64,000 bases of DNA from Urechis unicinctus (taxonomy: Eukaryota; Annelida; Polychaeta; Xenopneusta; Urechidae). Shown here one piece after another: positions 25,291-38,690 of this stretch; the stretch's first letter is position 1, and each line of letters starts with the position of its first letter. The notes under the pieces are model-generated. The model had not been told where the DNA came from. It ran no database searches and saw only the letters and a program-made list of their open reading frames with translations. Where the stretch lies: NCBI GenBank assembly GCA_034190875.2, contig CM067358.1:46426827-46490826 (forward strand). Reading direction: 5' to 3'. The translations under genes and the position numbers were made by a program.

Positions 25291-28200
25291 TGATGACATA
25301 TAATTTGAATTGTTGCTAGGAATAGGTATTCATAAAGAAAGCAAATATTCCATATACAGGCCTTAATTTATTTTTACACTACTGTTCGATGAAAAATAAG
25401 ACCTGTTGCTGCTATGAGGCAATTCTGACTCATGTGCGGTTAGTTCTTTCATCTTTAATGGCATTGAGTCATTAAACAATGCCAGTAATACCACACGGTC
25501 AGTAATTAAATATCGGCATAAGATTAGTGATCAAATTGGGTGTTTAAAAAATTAGAAACGGAAATGGTAGGGATAGTTGCAATAGTCGTAATACCCATTG
25601 ATGATACGGTAAAATGTAGTCAGTACTATATTGCACCGGCAAGCCAAACACAACATTTGGTTAAACAAGCGGTAATCACCTTCCTGTCGCACACACAAAT
25701 CTTAATCTTGATATAGCTACATAATCTAAATCGCACATTCTTCGTCACACATGTCCCGTATCCGCTTTGTTAAAGTTGATTGAATGTAGCCTCGGCGGAT
25801 GAATACAAGAGCAGCTTAAGGCCTGCCAACACAGCAATTATTTGTCGTTCCCTTAAAAACTAGTTATCTACAGTAACAAAAAGTTGGAGTAATTAGTTTT
25901 TCACTTTAACCCGTGTCGGCTCGGTACAAGAAGCATAGCTTTAAGAAAAGACGACGACAACAGGTGAGATTAATCTTTTCGACTATCTTAAACATATTGA
26001 AGCTGATGACTCAGCAAAAGGAACAGCAAAAACTTACCAACAAAATGATAAAAGCAATACTTTATATATAACTCATCAGGATCGCGCTCATCAAAATGCG
26101 TACTTATCAACCGGCACAATAAAAAAGCTAGATGTGACTTTAATTTTCTTAAACAAATGTCATGCCCACAATGAACAAAATAAAAATCTTAACAAAAAAG
26201 ATCTGTCCTGTATTATTTTCTCACAAATCTTTTTGAGTTACATCATCTGTGTTTTGCAGCAATACAATGCATCTGCGAAATTATGTTTGTCTTGCATGCA
26301 GCAAATAAGCGGGGGGGGAGGGGGGGTGGCCAGCCCTGTTTTAATGATAACTTGTTTGCTGTAATGGGTTGCAAACAACAAGGCTGGACCAACCAAACCA
26401 ACATAACCTATTTTCAAGGAAGATTAAACCCCCAACAGGCACTTGATTGACGCGTTATTGCGTGTTGGAATCCTATGCTTCCTGTTCCTTCTATATAGCA
26501 AGCAGTCATCTTAATCCCTTATCAGCTCGCAAAATCATCACGACCAGGACATGAATTATTTGCAGTGCGAGTGAAAATGATTTCATTGGGGTTTAATATC
26601 CGTACTTGCTATATCACCAATTAATTATGCTTCAGATTAATGAAGAAACAGAGATGGACTAACATAGATCGCTCTACCCCCCCCCCCCCCCCCACCCATC
26701 CTCCCCCACCTCCTTCCATGCACTGCAAATTTACTCATTGCTCCCAATATGTAGACTGTTGTAAGCGCCAATAAAGCATTCCTTATCAACATCAGGCCAG
26801 CGTCAAATCTGCTGAATCGTTGTCTGCATTAACTGCTACACAACCATACACACGGTACATTACCTTGCCGTTGGCACGAACCGATGTCTATTAACCGTGA
26901 TTATCCATTTAAGCCCCTATTCAGTAAATGATTCGGTATCATTCCAAGGTTAATCATATACATGGTTTTCTCGCCAGCACCATTCGATCTAATTACAGAC
27001 TGCCATTTACTATGACCGCCATGGACTAAAATCCTATACATGCTTGATTGCTTACTTCAGAAGGACAGTTGGCATAAACATTCAGCAACTAATGACCGTA
27101 CAAAAAATCATTGGGTGATCAATGGCAGTAGCCGACAAAGTCTCTCAATAATATACAGGAAACACAGTTAAGCCATTCCGATAAGTCAGGCTGTATCGGC
27201 ATTAAGACTCTAAATCTATGCTACGTAGCTTCATTGTATCTACTTCATTGCTTAAAAAGTTAAATAACATCGGGTTGTATGGCAGGGACAAAACTACGAA
27301 AGTGTTCTAATTACCATTTAGGCTGATTAAATCAGAATTGCAGGTGGTAAAGCTGTAACTAAGTGCGCATATGTTTCAATATAGTTGATAATAATTGGCC
27401 ATGGACAGTGCCGTTTTTACCGTGTGCTTTAGCTCGATACGGCCGCACCCTGGTAGGAATAGTTGTACATGCATAGCAAATCAGCATACGGTCGGCAAGG
27501 GTTCAGGAATTAGCTTTGAGCGTGATTCATGTATGCACTAAAGAAGGCCTCCTTCGCACGCAATTTCAAATGATCTTGATGAGCCATAATCAAATACCAG
27601 CAAGTCGAACATTACGCTTTGGTGATCAACGTAGATCAACGCATTGAAGTTCTGCATAAGCTGTTTTACTGAGGGAAATCTCAGTGACCCAATGGAATAT
27701 CAAAGATCACTGTTGTTGTACAACCATCTACATTCAGAGGCTGTAAAATCTACTTGACTCAACGAAATATAAATGAGCGGCAATACTTTATCACCGTCGA
27801 AATACTTGTATTGACTGCCCAGGGATAACCGTATGATGCAATATACCGTTTAATGACCCACAGTGACCGAAATATATGTTCGTTTTCTATAGCCTGCTAT
27901 AGAGCCACTCACATTGCATTTAGTTCATAAGTAGGTGGCTAAGATGAGAAGCATACGCGCGCATTGGTGCTTTACGAGAATTAATGTATTAATTCATGAA
28001 ATTGTCATTCAGACTTATATCACCATACAAAACGCAGACGTCGATTAGTATATATTGTTAATCAATATCAATCAACAGATTAAAATCAGGGTTAATATGA
28101 TTAACAACATAATTACTTGATTTTAGATTTTTAGTGACTAATAAACATAAGTAATAAATCAATCTTATTGAGATCATTCTGCGGTTTAGATCTTTCACAA

Positions 28201-29034
28201 CTCACATTTAAAGTAGGGACACTACCATCAATCTACCGATGTCATTGAAATGTGGACGGAAGGGGTATGCTAAATCAAGCCGTTTTAAGGACATAATATC
28301 GGCGTTGAAGCGGAAAATAAAACCATGTCACAAACTGTGCTTATTTCCCGGTGCTTTTCTCGACAAATGTAGACATTTTCAATGTTTAAGGATCTTAAAC
28401 CGACATGACGAAATGGTAGCATTTGCCCTTTACCCAGGGTCAACAGTGGGTTCTAGGATATTCTCAACTCGTCAAAATTAAGAATTAAGACGCTATTGTT
28501 TTCCATGATAAATAATTTACCATATGCACTTAAGACGATGGACTACAGCATAAGACATGGCGTGTGGTTTGCAAGAATGGTACCCGATTACTTTAAGCGG
28601 TGATTAGCAAGGTCAGGGAATGGATAAAGGCAAACGACCAATTTGTTTCCGTCATTCGCTAAAATACAATTTTCATGATCATGTTGGTTCATCATCCTAG
28701 ATTAAGCCATTTGCTTTATTGTTTGATTGTCGACATTCTATCATGCAATTAAATGGGAGTCTAGTAGCAATATATATACTGACGTTTACTTTACAATCGT
28801 GAATCACATATGTAAGAATTAAAGTATGGATATGACCTATTTTCCAAGATAGCTCTGCTTCTATCTGTTGTTTGTACGTGATAGTGACACATGGTGATGT
28901 TTTCTTGATTGGCGTTATATCCTATCTATATACTTATGCCATTTGTGAATCATTTGGCACTTGACTTAAGCATTGGAAGCTATACATTATTTATTGACTA
29001 TACTTATAGAAATACATATCGGTGTGGCCATAAA
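25291..29034. other. Gene-free stretch with poly-G and poly-C tracts
   Basis: No gene recognised. It includes a G tract (G8-A-G7, 26311-26326), a C17 tract (26677-26693) and the 27930-28220 counterpart of 20190-20450. An 80-codon frame at 28239-28481 has no recognisable feature. Confidence 0.5.
26677..26707. repeat. Poly-C tract
   Basis: Seventeen consecutive C residues, then an A, three C, and a further C-rich stretch. A G tract lies 0.36 kb upstream on the same strand. Confidence 0.9.
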
Positions 29035-29235
29035 TTTATAATATAAATAGCTAAAATATATATTTTTAAAAATGACCATCTATACAGGTGCATTTATATA
29101 TATACATGGATTGGTAATGCATACTTTACATACATGTTACGAATATATGCTCATATACATGGCGCTTCATAGCATCCGTTTATATATATATACTATATAT
29201 ATATATTGGATTGGTAATGCATCTTTCCACATGTT
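29035..29235. repeat. TA-rich tandem duplication, period 100 bp
   Basis: GGATTGGTAATGCAT occurs at 29108 and 29208. In both places it is preceded by TATATA sequence and followed shortly by ACATGTTACG. Confidence 0.75.
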
Positions 29236-29369
29236 ACGCTGACCGCTTCACATTTATATAGCAACTGAGCTATAATGGTTCAATGTGTCATTCTATACAC
29301 ATAACACATTTCACAGCCGTAGCAAAATAACGGACAGTCGAACGACTCTATACGAGGCAATAATGGTTT

Positions 29370-30880
29370 TACATCACGTCATATTACCCCTGCTTGTACG
29401 TAGTTAGACAACTCAATCTTATTACCAACAGTCGATTAGTGAGACCGCCATGTTCCAAAAACAAATAAATTCCCGATTGGGGCTTACTGGGGGACCGTTA
29501 CACAGGGACGACTAAGCAAATGTATCGTGAACGAAATAATTCGTAGATCGGTGCCTGCATAAAGATAAGAGCACTCTCTCAATAAGGTGACCAAACAACA
29601 ACAATAGTCATAGCATGGTGGCCATTAATTTGTTGACGCTGCCACGGCTTTGATACGCTTCACTAGTACCAGATGAAGGTATAGATTTGCTTCTCTGTGA
29701 ACCGTATGTTAAACACGTTGCTGCTTATGAACCACATCTTTAATCAAATTGACCCCTAGCAAAATTCAGTTAAGGCATTCCAGTACATTCCCAAGCTAGA
29801 AGAATATTTTACGGAAGTCCTGGCCGCGCTTTGTAGCGCGTACGAGATGCGTGTGTTGCTGGCTGCATTTCGGGAGACAATAACACAACCTATTCGAGAG
29901 CTACTTTGCTACTTTTCTAAAATTTTCTTCATATCCGATAACATTGTACCACAAGTGCTCGCCAATGAGTACGTAGAGACAGTGCAAGGTGATTGAACTA
30001 TCTTTTTACTCTTTCCCGGGACGAGAACTGTGAATGTGATGGTAACACTGAATGATCCGTATGTTATTGCATTGTAATGAACGAATAAATATTGACACCA
30101 ACCAGTATAGATAACATATTAGAAACAATGCAGCATGGAGAAACAAATTTGGTTATTGATTGTTTTCTGGTTATATGGTTTACCACATTTGTTTAGAATT
30201 TGAAACCTATATTGATAATGTATAAACAAAAACATATGTCTCTATTTTACTCCACATGCTGCAGGGTATGTATTCATCAATACAAGAGATTAGCATCAGG
30301 TATGGTACATGAGCTGCAGACAAAATCAGTACATATTATGCCAAAGTATTGGTCGATTGAGCAAGATTTTGATTTACAGTTTCAACTATTCATATTGTTA
30401 CAGTAGTATGATTTTGATGCTGATGTACTTTGAACGACTCACCCCAATGCTGCTGAACAGATTCACATGTAATGTGCATCTATAGCTTCATCGGAGTATT
30501 ATATCGAGACATTTAAGATATCAAAGTAATATTTGCTTGTCTAACTGGTCCTACCAAGAAATGCTTACATCATGAAACCATTCAGCATAATTCATGACGT
30601 CATTGCAAATTCCGCACCACAATAGGATGTCAAAAGCAATTTCCACGGAGTCACTGTATACTTCGCCATTAACGTTAGATGACGATTAGATTCTGCTTCT
30701 TAAGGCATAATATTATGGATCTGTCAATAAGCATGGGGCAGTGGTGCTGTTCTTCATGAGCTTATCAGTATTTGTGCCGCCAGCGTTGTCACGCAGCGAT
30801 AACGGGAAATGATCATCAATAAACAGGACTGATCGTATCCGAAGACTTGACGTTAAAATATTGGAGATTAAGCCGTGGTA
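29370..30880. repeat. Long diverged repeat, copy C1
   Basis: Collinear with 32280-33780 at a constant offset. GCTTACTGGGGG is at 29482 and 32391 (offset 2909). ATCAATA, ACAGG and CTGATC followed by GACGTT are at 30815 and 33718 (offset 2903). A TGGTGGCC-type block upstream of a GACGCTGCC-type block agrees as well. The shared offset indicates an old tandem duplication of a unit of about 2.9 kb. Confidence 0.7.
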
Positions 30881-30949
30881 TAGATACGACTAAGCATTTT
30901 TATCCAGTCATCAGTTGCATCGGCTTCATGGGACATTATGTTCGAGAGA

Positions 30950-31470
30950 TAATCCATCAATTATGTGTAACTGAATACCATTGAGCCATCAAAAGGTCGG
31001 AGTGCAGATAGATATCGCAATTGCTGCCTAGTGATTCCATGATTATTCAGCTTTATTCGGGTTGAATGATCACACAGTTTCTGCAAAGAAAACGTCATAT
31101 CCTGCATCGGTACGCGTCAATAACACACGATACATTTCTTAGATTGATGCTTCAAGGTTATGTGTATGCCGATTACTGCACACGGCACTTATTGCCAAAC
31201 TATCTTGCTGACCGTGTCATTGGTGTGGAAGATAAATAAGCAAATTACAGGAACCGTTTAATAATTATAAGATCATTGCCTTAGGACACTTACTGCATGG
31301 TTGGTTTAGTATTGTCTCTTTGGAATCCACATTTATATCAGTGAATTTTCTTTCGACAACCTACTCAGTTAGTAACAGATGTACATGCTTATCTGTAGGA
31401 AACCATTAAGGGGATATTCTTTTGAAGATTGCGATGACGGCCACTACTCACTCTCGGAATCACTCCTCAT
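30950..31470. repeat. Diverged repeat segment linking copies A/B and D
   Basis: 30960-31170 resembles 36000-36215: both carry an AATACCA block, then GAG, CATCA and AAGGT, then a CTTCAAGGTTATG-like block. 31271-31450 resembles 25081-25260 and 18815-18960, sharing GGACAC, CTACTG and later GATTGC blocks. All are in the same orientation. Confidence 0.6.
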
Positions 31471-32279
31471 TCGCTATGAACGATGATCCATTTTCACATT
31501 ATTAATTTTCTTTAGAGCGCAAGGAATTCTACCCCATCGTATCAACAGTGTGAAATGTTGTTTAGAGATTTTCGTGTCGATGAAAGTGAACTAACATTGT
31601 CATTCCCAAAATAGCTTTACAGCATACTTAATATAGGTTAATAGTCGTAAGAGTTAACGAGAGGAGGTGTATTCTCAATAAAATTGCATCTCCATATGGA
31701 AGCTTTTAACCGGGTCTAGTTAATAGGTAATATTGTCAGCTTATAAAACATCGCACGACTTTAGTCGAATCTCGGCATTATAAATCTGTGTAATAGCTAG
31801 TGCAAGATATTAACATTAACCGTTCGTCTAGGGGCACTAGTCTGCCTCTAGCAACGCTCTATTTTCCATATTTGTGAAATGTAAGGATCTGTAGAAAACT
31901 TGCGTTTGTCTCAAGTACGTTCTCTGCCGTGTTATACGAACTTGTTTACCATTTATACCAATGTGCTTACTAATAAGACGATATATTACAGCATTCTTGG
32001 AAAGCATCGTAGTAAACTGCCTTTTCCATTGAATATACACGTCTGTTTTGGAATGGAAATACATCGTGTCATACGCGTTGTAGTTCTGGAATGACACAAC
32101 GTAGCATCCATTATAACAAAGAATGCTTGCAGCTACGCAGACCGTATTTCGAGCTAAGATGGTGCTATGAGTCATGCCACATACGTTACACATAGAACTG
32201 CTTTTGGGAAACTACTGTCTATTCATCGCCTCACTCGATCTAAGCCAGTGATAAATGGTACATGGTTTTCTGTCATTGT
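31471..32279. other. Gene-free stretch
   Basis: A 118-codon minus-strand frame (31837-32193) starts just before the next repeat copy. Its product has no recognisable motif and it is not supported as a gene. Confidence 0.4.
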
Positions 32280-33780
32280 GCTTTTGTTGGACTTGACTCT
32301 CTGTTAACCAACAATACAGCTTAATATAATTACCAACTAGCCCTAAGCGAGAGAATCACAACACCAAAAGTAATACATGCCTGATGGCAGGCTTACTGGG
32401 GGATCAGTACACTGGCACAATGAACCCAATACACCGTGAAAACGAGGCACCCAACGACAGCATTGGTCCTGGCATGATGGCCTGTTATTATTGATGCTGT
32501 CTCGGCCCGGAAACGCAGGACTGGTGAATGTTAATGGTAAATATATTTTTTCGCTGCAATTCTTATATTAAATCCTATGCTTCCAACCAAACACATCTTC
32601 AACGGAACTAAAACAGTCTACAGAAAGACAGTGACAAGCCAGAGCAGTATTTTACCAAGAGGGGACTATCAAGTACCTGATGAATCATTAGGTCGCGACA
32701 TGCCATGCAAGTGTTGGCGAGTGATCCCCAAATCAGATCTCGTCAACCCTGTCAAGTTATAGAAATTATTCCAGTCGATATGTACAAACTCCTTATCAGC
32801 TTTATGATGACAATTCCACCTCGATGCAACAAGCCGAGGAATCCACTCGTATTCACTTTATCCCTTTCATTTCTTGCCATTTGACGCGCCTAAATCGACT
32901 AGCAGCTTGATTGGCGTCTTCGCCACTTGAACGCGAGCAGCTAGACGATTCGATGACTCTTGGTGAGATTTAAAGACATATTCATCGTTTTAGGATGGAA
33001 ATGTATGTGCATCATTATGCGTCACTTGTCGAATATCAGCCTCGATGTATCTTCATCAATACATTCTAAAAGGAGTCCTGGTGCATTTTCTGAGGATTAT
33101 AGACTTCATTATCGTCATTCTTCTGAGGCTCAAAGTGAACTTATAGCGCCTCAACATCCATTTAATAGGCATGGCCACACTTGTATTTCCTTAAACTTTG
33201 GAGATATCATTCACATCAGAGCCAGCGAAGTGCAGAACATAGCTCTCTTGCGCGTAAGATCCGTTATGTCTGAGGCTGCAACCAGATGGTCTATTCTGGC
33301 AACCCACTTAGGCCATCTTGTGACAGGAGTATCAAATTTAGGAAATGCTGCCATTCTTGGCTGAGCCATGATTTGGATGCTTGATATCAGCAGTTTTGAC
33401 CGGATTCTGGCATGAACCATGTGAGCGAATATATAAACTTCATAAATATACTATTCAACATAATTAAACTGCTCTATCATTGGTTTTCATTAAAGGGTCA
33501 TTTAGCAAGCAAGAGCAAAATAGTGCGTACGCTACGAGACAATCTTACTAATAGTTTGTTAATCATGGTAGTTTTCATACATAGACCTTGCGATGGATTT
33601 CTAATTCTGTTTAATAGTTCCAAATGATGTGACTTTATGTGCATTGTATGTGCCTTGGTGCCATTATTGGAGCATAATTACTTGGAACTATATAAAACAA
33701 TACATTCCATATCTGTATCAATAGACAGGTCTGATCAGGAAGGTCTAATCGACGTTATAATATTGCCGAGTGATAATCCA
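32280..33780. repeat. Long diverged repeat, copy C2
   Basis: Second copy of the 29370-30880 segment, 2.9 kb downstream in the same orientation. A 134-codon plus-strand frame (32960-33364) lies inside it but has no recognised motif. Confidence 0.7.
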
Positions 33781-34444
33781 TCATTATAAAAATTACAATA
33801 TTGACAGGAAACCGCCGGCTGAGTTTAAAGGAGATACAATTGTACATCCTCAGCACGAAATTATAGTAATTTATAACATGCACATCGTAGCTGCATCGAT
33901 TTCAGACTTTGGAAAATCATCTGTGACAATAGAGAAAACATTTTTTCTTGTAAAGTTCCTATCGTCGTAAGAAAACACCAGCAGTCAGATGGTTGGCAGC
34001 CTCCATGTTTAGTGTGGAAAATGCAGACGCATTGAAATGTGTGCCGATATATATAGCTTCAATTTGGAATGACGATACCCATAACCCCAACCATTAATCA
34101 TTATGTTTTGCCACTGCAAACAGCCGATATTATCTATTACTTCCATTACTAAGGCCAGCTAAATATCTCAAATTAATATCGCAGAGTACACTAATTTCAT
34201 TCATAATTTTTTCGCATTGCAGAAATAAAGGACTATTGTTTATGAAATCACCTTAACTAATTAACATAAGCAAAATGCTCATCTTTTTCAATATCTCAGG
34301 GTTTCATAAGCATGTATCGCTATGATACGATATAATTCAATAATACATTGCCCATGGATAATATTCAACAACTGCTTAGAAGTAATTAACATGTATTAAG
34401 CGAAGGCTAGAAGCAAACAGCAAACCTTATATGTACAATACGTT
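33781..34444. other. Gene-free AT-rich stretch
   Basis: No recognisable gene or element between copy C2 and the microsatellite. Confidence 0.4.
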
Positions 34445-34481
34445 GATATATATATATATCTATTCGGCAAAGTAATGCAGC

Positions 34482-34543
<62 letters not shown>

Positions 34544-34845
34544 TATATATATATGTAGTTATATATATATATACATATATATACATGTGCGTGTGTAGAT
34601 ATAAATATATATATAATATAAATATATATATATATAAATGGGTATATATATACATATATATATAGTTTATATATGTATACATACATATATATATATATAT
34701 GTATATATCTATAGAGATATATTATATATATATCTATATATATATATCTCTCTCTCTCTCTATATATATATAATATATATATCTATATATCTCCATATAT
34801 ATCTATATCTATATATATACTATCTATATATATATATATAGTTGA
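34445..34845. repeat. (TA)n compound microsatellite
   Basis: About 400 bp of TA, TATG, TATC and CTCTCT units with several interruptions. The Tyr-Ile repeat frames on both strands are by-products. Confidence 0.95.
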
Positions 34846-35899
34846 GATTAGTTTGCCGCATAGGTGCTTGTTGTAGGGAATAGGTAACGGTAAACAGAGC
34901 GTTAATATATGCATGGAACGCGAACGGCCACCAGCTTGCCGTGCACTTGCCAATATCAGTTAACTGCTGCGACTACCATGTTTTAAAAAATGTTCCTTCT
35001 GTACTTTGCGGTCAACTTCGACCCAGTGTAGTTATATTGCCTAATAATATATGTTAACAAGCTGGCTGTCAAAATCTGTTTATCAGTTGTCGCGTTACAT
35101 TACAGCAATCGGAACCCTGCTTTGTTCATCTTTGGAACTGCTATGACATTTCCCCTTTTCGGCACAAATCTCGGTTAAGAAAATTGTCTTTATTCGATAC
35201 ATGTAAAAGTTAGGGCTATGCAGATAAATTAATGTGTCACAGTTTTGTTTATATTGACTAGCCAGAGCAAGCTATCACAGCGGGAAATAAGAGGTTTTTA
35301 GTCACTGAGAAACTATGAAACCATTACGTCGATCTAAATTGTATGCTCGTCAACATTCCCGGCAATTTTTGTTATCAAGTAACTGTGACTAAATATGATT
35401 CAAAGTGTCAGTGCTACATTGATAAGATCAGCGTGTGCCCGCTGACCGCTTCCCCAAAAGACCGACTAAAACTACGTAGCCATTCGCGTCACCAGATGGT
35501 TCACACTCGGTATAAATACACACCATCCATGTCAAAGCCACAAAAGATCGGCAAAATGATATATCACATGGCTTTCTCTGATTGGGCGATGAGTCAAGTG
35601 ATATTGAATGCATATGGAACAGCATTGTGGAAAGTAGCACGTGCATCTGGCCAAAGCATGGATTACGACAGCGCTATTTCTTATAAAAAATATATATATT
35701 TGGACATTCTTCTATTTGTGCAATGCTATTGTCATCAATGATATGAAATAGGCAACACAAAGCCAATTGCAAACTGTCCAGAATGAGAAAGTCACCGTTT
35801 TCAAATGTAGTAAATATATTGAAAACAAAGAATGAATTAATGATGAAATATAACGGCTGACAGTCGCATGATGTTGTCATTGTGGCACACGATGCTGAT
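34846..35899. other. Gene-free stretch
   Basis: A 132-codon plus-strand frame (35343-35741) is the longest open frame. No domain, signal or repeat structure is recognised in it. Confidence 0.4.
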
Positions 35900-36250
35900 T
35901 GTGAAATGTGAGAAGAGACTCCTAAATGTTATCGACCGCTTGCTACCTTGGTAGCAATCCCTGTCCGCAAGTTAAGTTATCTCTGTCGCTGAAACATACG
36001 TGAAACTCAATACCACAGAGTCATCACAAGGTGGATGTGACAATAAATAACATATGGACAGCATATTGACTTCTCGATTATCCATTCAACGTTAATGGGT
36101 TTGGTTTATCACGAAGCTGTTGATTACAATCATGTCAAACGTCCAATCATGCATAGGTAAACGAAATCCATAACGGATGACATTTCCACAACTTCATGCT
36201 CCAATGTTATGTTGAAGTTGTAATTAGCAATGGATTAGGGAGGAATGCAG
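35900..36250. repeat. Diverged repeat, copy D
   Basis: Resembles 30900-31170 in the same orientation. An AACTCAATACCA-like start, TCATCACAAGGTGG and CTTCATGCTCCAATGTTATG match the corresponding blocks of the earlier copy. Confidence 0.6.
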
Positions 36251-37619
36251 ATGTAATCCATTGAAGTTGTTCTTTGTGGAGAACTAATGTTAAATGCTAA
36301 AATGAGAGTTGCAAAAGTGCTCGTTTATCATACTGTGAAGGACTTCGACGATGTTAGGGAGGAATAGGATTGTTTGTGGAGATGCTAATGTGGAGCCAGT
36401 TCCTCGTCCAAACTGTTCTATGAGGTGCAGAGCAGCAGCAGCCTCCAGAAGAGCATTCGCGGATTCAATCTGCGTTAACCAATTAATCCTACATATCTGC
36501 ATCGCCATCTATTGGAAACGGAGTCATTAGGTTTATTTCTAAGCTGTGTTCCTCCAAGCTAAGATACCCAAAGTTTAAGCAGGGGCATGTTGTCACTAAA
36601 GTAGCAACAAAGGCATTATTTGGCGAATATTTTTTACTGATATATAAAATGTAAACGACAACAAATTCAATTACCATGGGGATATAAGGCTACCAGGGAC
36701 ATACTGGTGTGCAAGCTGTGACTTGATTTCTGTTATGTTGCAGAGTTTTTGCTGGTTTGCTATGAGCCAACCCTGTCCAAGACAGAAGCACCGCCTTCAA
36801 TGTGTGCAGATGCAGTGCGAGCAGATCCACGACAAGCCATTGAGGCACACCAGAGAAGGTTCCACATGTATAAAGACAAGTCCTAGGTGAGTGGAGGGTA
36901 GAGGAATCCTTGATAGTCTGGTGCTGCGAAGTTATCTCGTATTATTGTAACAGAGCAGGCTGGTAACGGAACTTTTATCTTTTGTCCAAGATGTTTCCTA
37001 GCACCAGCAAGCAAACTGTCTGTATGCAAGCCTTCGTACAGATGTATATGTAAATAATAGACAAAACCGTCAGACCTCTACCCGTACAAGTTCATTACTA
37101 GTTCATATTCACGTCTACCCATGGGGTGTTAAACCTGTCAACAAAAGTTCCTGGAGCAAGGGGGTGGGTAATCACAGATTGATGATGGCGTTAATATGTC
37201 AACAAAAAACCAGAATGGATGTTTGATAACAGGAGGATCCTACGGACATGTGACTATGTCGGCTTAATTATGCTGTTATAAAAGAAAGAGGAAAAGAGGT
37301 TAATATGAAAAAAAACAAACAGAACTTTAACAAATGAAAAGAGCAAGATCAATATTCCACGATAATGTCAATTATCCTTGGAGGCGTGAAAAGAGAGCCC
37401 TTTATCGGACGCACAGAGTAAATTTGAGCATTAAATGCAATAAAAAGTTTAGCTTAGCTTGACAAATTCCTGTGCGGCAGTCACAAGATAAATAATTGTT
37501 ATATTCTCAATATATAATTAATATCAAACATTGATTTATTGCATATGTTACCACGACATCATAATAACTATATAACTTTAGATAAAAAGTATAGATATAA
37601 ATAAGATATAAATGCATGT
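36251..37619. other. Gene-free stretch
   Basis: No recognisable gene or element. Confidence 0.4.
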
Positions 37620-37955
37620 AGAATATGAGATATATATTATATATATATATGAGAGATATAGCAGAGAGATATGCATATAGAGGGAGTATATAGTATAGAG
37701 AGATATAGTATATATATATATGATATAGAATATAAAGACAGCCATTCTTGATAACGATATATATCTAGATATATATCCAGTATATATACCTGATTATATA
37801 TATTTATTGATATATTATATATATATATATATATCACTTAGAATTAAATCTTTATATTTATATATATGCAAATAGCCATATATATATATACAATACATCT
37901 ATATATATCTATATATATATATCTATATATATTATATATATATATATATATATAT
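37620..37955. repeat. (TA)n compound microsatellite
   Basis: TA runs with GAGA, TATC and short unique interruptions. Confidence 0.9.
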
Positions 37956-38125
37956 GAGTGTCAAAAGGACATTATGACACAATCTTGTCCATCATCATAA
38001 CTGTCCTTCTCAGTCATGCCCACGACCTAATTTCGTGTCACATTGCCACCCGCCCCTCTCCTCACACATACCCCATACCTAATAACCAGTCCTCTGACCA
38101 GGCATGTCCAATGAGAATCGGGATA

Positions 38126-38275
38126 GTGTGCCTGAGTGGCCGAGGGAATCGTTTTAACCATTAAAAATCCAATCAGTTCTACCCTGGTCCTACGGGCTCG
38201 ACACTGCTCTGTTAATTCTTTGAGGCAAAGCTCTGTCTTAAATTCTTAAGTCATAGTAATGAATAAAATTTAACT
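38126..38275 (+). mobile_element. Possible tRNA-derived SINE fragment
   Basis: TGAGTGGCCGAGG at 38133-38145 is close to the A-box region of serine/leucine tRNAs. About 60 bp downstream, GGCTCGACACT (38195-38205) is a worn B box, a spacing that suits a class II tRNA. It cannot fold as a working tRNA as far as can be judged by eye, so a SINE head or tRNA pseudogene is likelier. The 3' limit is a guess. Confidence 0.4.
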
Positions 38276-38356
38276 TTATTCTAATCCCTCCGTCTGATGT
38301 TCGTCTTCCCTCATTAACATCCTCAAGCGCGTATCGCACATCACCACACCACATTT

Positions 38357-38686
<330 letters not shown>

Positions 38687-38690
38687 TATA

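Noticed and set aside
32960-33364. 134-codon plus-strand frame
   Set aside because: No recognised motif, no splice context, and it lies within a diverged tandem copy.
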